The notes beneath the pieces were generated by a model. The model did no database searches. It was not told the origin of the DNA and was given only the letters and a program-made list of their open reading frames with translations. This document shows positions 12,319 to 15,882 of a stretch of DNA of 15,882 bases, piece after piece. Each line of letters begins with the position of its first letter. The first letter of the stretch is position 1. A program made the translations under genes and the position numbers. Source of the stretch: JBAYFX01 sp041666965 (lineage in GTDB: Bacteria > Patescibacteriota > Microgenomatia > UBA12405); NCBI GenBank assembly GCA_041666965.1, contig JBAYFX010000017.1, forward strand, positions 1-15,882, read 5' to 3'.

Positions 12319-12487
12319 TTTACATAACAACTCTTAGCTTGAAACATTAAGATTATTTGTTAATTGAATAAGATGTCCAGTTAGTTTGGAGGCGAGGTAG
12401 CATGTAATCTAGTTTATAACAATAATAGATAGGTCTGGGAAAATTGTGATACTTATCCACAAAAGTGAAGTAAAATTTTGTAAGTGC

Positions 12488-12493
12488 TAAAGT
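12488..12493 (+). promoter_or_regulatory. -10-like box of the hypothetical gene at 12500
   Basis: TAAAGT ends six bases before ATG 12500, with GTGAAG 17 bases further upstream (12465-12470) as a possible -35. Apart from this and a single DnaA-box-like TTATCCACA at 12453-12461, I see nothing definite between 12320 and 12487. Confidence 0.4.
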
Positions 12494-12499
12494 AAATAT

Positions 12500-13264
12500 A
12501 TGACATCACTGGTAATTCCTTTCCATGATCCTAATAATGTAGAAACTAAGTTTCTTAAACAGATATTGCCGATTCTTAAAGAAAACTTTGACAATGCTTT
12601 TGTAAGTATTACACCTAAAACAGTAGCCATGAACGCTGAGGCTGTTAGTTTTTTAAAAGAAGACAGTTTTTTTGTTGTTAATGAAAACGCGCCAGACTCA
12701 CTGATTGGAGATCATTTTGTGGCGGGGTATAAAAACGCGGTTGAGCATTCAAAACCGGACCAAATATTACATTTATGTACCTCAGATAGGTTGGCCTTTG
12801 CTCTTTTGAATTACAAAGATTCATTTTTGAGTGATATGAATCAGGGTAGTACTCCAACTTTGTTTATGCGCTCAGAGACTGCGTGGGCAACCCACCCAAC
12901 TAACTATCGGGCGGCTGAATCCATGGTGACTGAAGTGGGAAAAGTTTTATTTGACAAAACTCTAGATTTTACCTGGTGTCATTTAACTCTCACTGCTAGC
13001 CAGCTAAGTAATATATTGCCTAGCATTACGGCACGGGATTTGGTAATCATTGCCCAAATAGTATTTTTGCTGAAAGATGTTATTAAAACAAAGAGCGTTG
13101 ATTGGTTATCTTGGGAAGATCCTTTTATTTTTGGCAAAGATTCTAATCAATACAAAGCAGAAAGAGAAAGCGATCCGGCGGAATTAGAAAAGAGGATGTT
13201 TTACGTATTACCTGAAATCAAATATTTGTTTGAAGAATACAGTAAACTTAAGAGTATTTCCTAG
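12500..13264 (+). CDS. Hypothetical protein, possible GT-A-like fold
   Basis: I do not recognise this 254-residue protein. It is soluble, with no signal peptide or membrane helix. It starts with a hydrophobic strand and loop, SLVIPFHDPNN. An alternating pattern of strands and helices follows, including DNAFVSITPKTV, DSFFVVNENAPD and QILHLCTSDRLAFALL, in which TSDR sits after a strand as the DxD of GT-A glycosyltransferases would. The C-terminal 90 residues are helical and charged (DVIKTKSVDWLSWEDPFIF, then YKAERESDPAELEKRM). The glycosyltransferase-like fold is only a guess from strand order. ATG 12500 is supported by the -10-like hexamer six bases upstream. It is divergent from the methyltransferase, about 200 bp away, and a tRNA-Thr follows. 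Confidence 0.75.
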   Translation: MTSLVIPFHDPNNVETKFLKQILPILKENFDNAFVSITPKTVAMNAEAVSFLKEDSFFVVNENAPDSLIGDHFVAGYKNAVEHSKPDQILHLCTSDRLAFALLNYKDSFLSDMNQGSTPTLFMRSETAWATHPTNYRAAESMVTEVGKVLFDKTLDFTWCHLTLTASQLSNILPSITARDLVIIAQIVFLLKDVIKTKSVDWLSWEDPFIFGKDSNQYKAERESDPAELEKRMFYVLPEIKYLFEEYSKLKSIS

Positions 13265-13280
13265 AATTTGGAATACTCAT

Positions 13281-13309
13281 TTGGAATTTAACTAATTAAG
13301 CTATAAAAT
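13281..13309 (+). promoter_or_regulatory. Promoter of tRNA-Thr
   Basis: TTGGAA (13281-13286), 17 bases, then TAAAAT (13304-13309). The expected start is near 13316, about 30 bases before the tRNA. GCCAGGA at 13312-13318 repeats the tRNA's 5' acceptor strand (13346-13352). Confidence 0.55.
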
Positions 13310-13345
13310 AGGCCAGGAGTTATTAGACGTTTGAGGTGGTCACTA

Positions 13346-13418
13346 GCCAGGATAGCTCAGATGGCAGAGCAGGACTTTCGTAAAGTCAAGGTCGAGAGTT
13401 CGATTCTCTCTCCTGGCT
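13346..13418 (+). tRNA. tRNA-Thr (anticodon CGU)
   Basis: The acceptor GCCAGGA (13346-13352) pairs with TCCTGGC (13411-13417), discriminator T13418. The anticodon loop TTCGTAA gives CGT, hence Thr for ACG codons. The anticodon stem has four clear pairs (GACT/AGTC) plus a G:A at its top. The T-arm is GAGAG-TTCGATT-CTCTC. CCA is not encoded. Confidence 0.94.
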
Positions 13419-13420
13419 CT

Positions 13421-13474
13421 GAGCAGGATCCGCCGTGGCGGATCAAGGTCGAGAGTTCGAAACTCTCTTGCCTG
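13421..13474 (+). repeat. Partial tRNA-Thr copy with anticodon arm replaced by a palindrome
   Basis: GAGCAGGA (13421-13428) repeats 13367-13374, and an 18-base block beginning TCAAGGTCGAGAG at 13443-13460 repeats the variable and T-arm region at 13386-13403. Between them the anticodon arm is replaced by a perfect hairpin, GATCCGCC (13427-13434) - GT - GGCGGATC (13437-13444). The T-arm is still perfect (GAGAG-TTCGAAA-CTCTC, 13451-13467), and CAGG (13424-13427) can close with CCTG (13471-13474). The D-arm and the seven-base acceptor are missing, so it is not a normal tRNA. It is either a relic of tandem duplication or a small structured RNA. Confidence 0.8.
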
Positions 13475-13477
13475 AGG

Positions 13478-13483
13478 TAAAAT
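13478..13483 (+). promoter_or_regulatory. -10-like box of the Ig-like protein gene
   Basis: TAAAAT ends eight bases before ATG 13492. No strong -35 is seen. Transcription may also continue from the tRNA-Thr promoter. Confidence 0.35.
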
Positions 13484-13491
13484 AAAACAAT

Positions 13492-14214
13492 ATGACAGAA
13501 TTTATTAGGCGAAGCCGAAAAGAACGGCTGAATGAAGAGCAGGTAACCAAGCAAACGGTAGCCTTGGGGGTGGTGACCTTGTTGGTATTTGGTTTGATCA
13601 TGATTTTTGGTTTACCGGTTTTAATTAGGTTTTCAATATTTTTAGGTGATTTAAAGAGTCGGCAGGAGCGAGTAGTTGAGGATAAGGTGATTCCACCACC
13701 AGCGCCCAGACTGTCAATTGCCTATGAGGCGACTAACAGTGCATCAATAAGTGTAACTGGCGCTTCTGAGCCAGGATTGCTGGTAGAGCTGTTAAAGGAC
13801 GACGTTAACTTTGACAAAGTATCGGCTACGGAAACAGGAGAATTTAAATTTGATAGTGTGAATTTAGATAAAGGGGAAAATATATTTACAGCCATTGCTG
13901 TTTCTGAAAAAGGTGCTAAAAGTGATCCGTCTAGGGCGGTTCCAATTGTTTATGATGATATGGCCCCTGGCTTGGATTTAACTAATCCGGTGGAAACTGA
14001 ACTTAAGGTAGATTATGCTGATTTTGATTTGGTGGGGGCAACAGAGAAAGGAGCCAGCGTTTTAGTTAACAATCGGGTAGCTATGGTGGATGACAATGGT
14101 GGATTTAAAATGAAAATTCAATTGAGTCCCGGAAAAAATGAGTTTGAGGTAAAGGCCAGAGACTTGGCTGGAAATGAAACCAAGAAAAATATTGTGATTA
14201 CTTACGATATTTAA
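13492..14214 (+). CDS. Membrane-anchored protein with two Ig-like domains
   Basis: The 240-residue protein starts with a basic cytoplasmic segment (RRSRKERLNEEQ) and one membrane helix at about 22-46. After a linker with PPPAP (68-72) it carries two extracytoplasmic beta-sandwich domains. These span about 73-155 (SISVTGASEPGLLVELLKDD, then TGEFKFDSVNLDKGENIFTAIAVSEKG) and 160-240 (FDLVGATEKGASVLVNNR, then DNGGFKMKIQLSPGKNEFEVKARDLAGNETKK). The G.N.F...A.D.AGN pattern is typical of bacterial Ig-like or glucodextranase-B-like repeats. It is probably a cell-surface adhesion or structural protein. Its 3' end overlaps the convergent ligase gene by 17 bases. Confidence 0.88.
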   Translation: MTEFIRRSRKERLNEEQVTKQTVALGVVTLLVFGLIMIFGLPVLIRFSIFLGDLKSRQERVVEDKVIPPPAPRLSIAYEATNSASISVTGASEPGLLVELLKDDVNFDKVSATETGEFKFDSVNLDKGENIFTAIAVSEKGAKSDPSRAVPIVYDDMAPGLDLTNPVETELKVDYADFDLVGATEKGASVLVNNRVAMVDDNGGFKMKIQLSPGKNEFEVKARDLAGNETKKNIVITYDI

Positions 14215-15274
14215 AAAGCAGCAGGAAGGCCATAATTTGGGGGTAAATCAGGGAGTTACTAAAAAACGAGTGGGAAAAGACAGCAATAAGAAGACACTTA
14301 AAAGCCGCGGTAGATGATTTCCAGAGGTTAAGCAAAAGATAAAGAAAAAATAATAACATTGGCAGTCCATTGCCAATAGCAATATTTAGAAAACTGTTGT
14401 CAAAACCCCAACGGGCGTGTGAGGCTGATGTTTCTTGAGGGCGAAAGTAACCAATTCGATTGTAGCCAATACCCACTATGGGGTGGGAGGTTAATACTCC
14501 AATTGCCTGGCGATAATTTACAATTTTGGCGGCAATGGTAGAGGTTCGTTCAAGTTTTGTGCCTTCACCTGGAGGCCGGGGAAGGAGGATTAAGGTGAGA
14601 GCGACTAGTAACAATGTTTTAACAAAAAAAGTAGCCTTTTTAATGTGAATTGAATAGTAGAGGGCAAAAATAATTAAAGATAAAAAAGTTGCCCGGCTGT
14701 AAGTTAGGGCAAGAGCCAAGTAACTTAAAACTATTACAAATTTTTGAAACCTGATTAAGTTGGGTTGAGTAATTAGTAAAATTAAAAAAAGAAGTAGGCA
14801 CAACCCAGTGAAAGCCGGGTCAAGTAGTGAACCGACCAGGCGATATAAATGCGGGTCCCAATTTAAACAAGTGAGAGGGCGAAGGTCTGGGTAGAAAAAA
14901 TATTGAAAAAAGCCAATTAATATAAATCCTCCAAATCCCAAAAAAATTAGTTTGGGGGGAACTACTTGGGTTGGGGCTAAAAATATTGCCATAAACCACA
15001 GAGAAAAACGGAGCCAATACAAAAAAGGTGTCAGTGATAAATCGGGTAACGATTGAATAAGCAGATTAAGACCAGATAGTATTATGAAAATTAAGACTAA
15101 ATAGTTTATTTTTTTGAGATTAAACCGGTTTTGCCAGATTATAAAAACAGAAGTTAAGGCAAGAGCAATATCAATAAGAGGAACACTAAGAGACCCAAGT
15201 TGTGGGCGCCAGAGGTTGCCAACTAGAAAACTCAGTAGAGTTAAACCGTAGAGGATGGTTGATACAGGTGCCAT
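14198..15274 (-). CDS. O-antigen ligase/polymerase-like membrane protein (Wzy_C family)
   Basis: This 358-residue protein is highly hydrophobic with about ten predicted membrane helices. The Wzy_C/WaaL features are LALALTYSRATFLSLIIFALYY, and the large loop beginning after PRPPGEGTKLERTSTIAAKIVNYRQAI and containing HPIVGIGYNRIGYF and WGFDNSFLNIAIGNGLP; the TYSR and the G.G/NSFL motifs are standard. Such proteins join or polymerise sugar chains on the outer side of the cytoplasmic membrane. The start overlaps the end of the glycosyltransferase gene by 34 bases, so they form one operon. The coding strand is C-rich. The exact polymer is unknown. Confidence 0.85.
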   Translation of the reverse strand: MAPVSTILYGLTLLSFLVGNLWRPQLGSLSVPLIDIALALTSVFIIWQNRFNLKKINYLVLIFIILSGLNLLIQSLPDLSLTPFLYWLRFSLWFMAIFLAPTQVVPPKLIFLGFGGFILIGFFQYFFYPDLRPLTCLNWDPHLYRLVGSLLDPAFTGLCLLLFLILLITQPNLIRFQKFVIVLSYLALALTYSRATFLSLIIFALYYSIHIKKATFFVKTLLLVALTLILLPRPPGEGTKLERTSTIAAKIVNYRQAIGVLTSHPIVGIGYNRIGYFRPQETSASHARWGFDNSFLNIAIGNGLPMLLFFLYLLLNLWKSSTAAFKCLLIAVFSHSFFSNSLIYPQIMAFLLLFKYRK

Positions 15275-15882
15275 AGTTTGGAGCGAACCAAAAATGAGTG
15301 GAAGCTCATGGTTAGGGCCATAATTATTCCGGGAGTAGAGTCAAGAAAGCCTAGGCGAATTATGTAGTTTTGAATAAATTTAGCCAAAGGGAAAAATATT
15401 ATTTGGAATAAATTAGTTTTAACTTTGTCGGCGTAAAGTTGATGGGCCCGAAGGGTAGAGTAAAAATTTATTTTGTTTATAAAATGATAGAAATTACGGT
15501 GGGGGTAGTGAAGGATGGGGTGGTTTAAAAATTTTGGGTCGCGAGCCGGGAGCCAAGTTTCGTGAACCACTCCCTGAAAACTGCCAAAGGTTTTCAAAAA
15601 AAGGCGGGTAAAGGATTGGGAGGTATTTTCTCCGTGGCGGAGACGCTGACCTAAAAAATAATCCCATCGAGGGAAACTGAAAGCGTAATCATATTTACTG
15701 GGTTTAAAATTTTTTAGAAATTTAATAAGTTCGGGGGAGGGGGTTTCGTCGGCGTCAAGCCACAGAACCCATTTATTTTTGGTCTTGCTTAAGGCTAGTT
15801 TTCTTTGTTCGGAAAAACTGGTTAAAGTGTTTTTAATAATAACCAAATTTATATTTTTTGGAACCACACTTTTGAGTTTTGC
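15241..15882 (-). CDS. Family 2 glycosyltransferase, 5' end outside the window
   Basis: This is the C-terminal part of a GT2 (GT-A fold) enzyme of the WaaE/KdtX-like group. TSFSEQRKLALSKTKNKW then VLWLDADETPSPELIKFL contains the metal-binding DxD, followed by YAFSFPRWDYFLGQRLRHG and RLFLKTFGSFQGVVHETW, which are typical acceptor-side motifs. The C-terminus has a hydrophobic, amphipathic region (TNLFQIIFFPLAKFIQNYIIRLGFL) that may bind the membrane. The frame stays open from the GTG at 15867 to the window edge, so the true start and the N-terminal nucleotide-sugar strand, about 30-40 residues, lie beyond 15882. It forms an operon with the ligase-like gene. Confidence 0.9.
   Translation of the reverse strand, partial: AKLKSVVPKNINLVIIKNTLTSFSEQRKLALSKTKNKWVLWLDADETPSPELIKFLKNFKPSKYDYAFSFPRWDYFLGQRLRHGENTSQSFTRLFLKTFGSFQGVVHETWLPARDPKFLNHPILHYPHRNFYHFINKINFYSTLRAHQLYADKVKTNLFQIIFFPLAKFIQNYIIRLGFLDSTPGIIMALTMSFHSFLVRSKLWHLYQPSSTV

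Noticed and set aside
12453..12461. DnaA box TTATCCACA, possible origin
   Set aside because: It is a perfect box but alone; no cluster of boxes, no unwinding element clearly linked, and no dnaA, dnaN or rpmH nearby.
13357..13554. Minus-strand ORF of 65 residues across tRNA-Thr
   Set aside because: Its RIELSTL segment is the antisense of tRNA T-arm sequence, a well-known spurious ORF type; it overlaps the tRNA and the start of the Ig-like gene.

Overview
The window looks like a piece of a Candidate Phyla Radiation (Patescibacteria) chromosome, most likely Microgenomates-like. The evidence is very compact packing (convergent genes overlap by 9 to 26 bases), many short single-gene units, a shortened PheT without the EMAPII-type tRNA-binding domain, an enlarged Ndk, a Cys4 insert in PheS, a LysM plus Ig-like cell-surface set, and small accessory proteins (GIY-YIG, DUF1003, C39-like, MOSC) typical of these genomes. 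The lineage is an inference from gene content; no 16S or ribosomal protein gene is present.

Layout. 1-205: tRNA-Asp(GUC) with promoter and structured 3' trailer. 233-5295: small plus-strand genes (GIY-YIG nuclease, a frameshifted phosphotransferase, C39-like peptidase, a uracil-DNA-glycosylase-like gene cut by an in-frame stop, RidA, MOSC protein, nucleotidyltransferase, DUF1003 membrane protein). 5368-6232: msrB-msrA methionine sulfoxide repair operon. 6224-9263, minus strand: pheS-pheT preceded by a leader of about 170 nt. 9265-10402: queH, with ndk convergent to it. 10484-11479: ArsR-type regulator and a membrane-anchored double-LysM protein. 11486-11559: tRNA-Gly(CCC). 11574-13264: a minus-strand methyltransferase and a divergent unrecognised protein. 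13346-13474: tRNA-Thr(CGU) followed by a damaged partial copy of itself. 13492-14214: membrane-anchored Ig-like protein. 14198 to the right edge, minus strand: O-antigen-ligase-like protein and a glycosyltransferase, the start of a surface polysaccharide locus that continues outside the window.

The most interesting structure is the pheST leader. A TTGACG-17 bp-TAACAT promoter is followed within about 8 nt of the expected start by a 15-codon ORF, MSFAPIFRFFFSFFR, with seven Phe codons. Its stop codon lies inside a 15-bp hairpin, and two further hairpins with an exchangeable strand precede pheS. This has most of the architecture of a phenylalanine attenuator controlling phenylalanyl-tRNA synthetase, but I see no U-tract terminator, so the output mechanism is open.

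A second theme is start-site architecture. At least eight genes have a -10-like hexamer ending 5 or 6 bases before the start codon and no Shine-Dalgarno sequence, as expected for leaderless mRNAs. This also corrects several starts. A third theme is a small family of ATCCGYC/GRCGGAT palindromes in intergenic DNA, one of which replaces the anticodon arm in the tRNA-Thr partial copy. Two plus-strand genes (phosphotransferase and UDG-like) each carry one disabling lesion.
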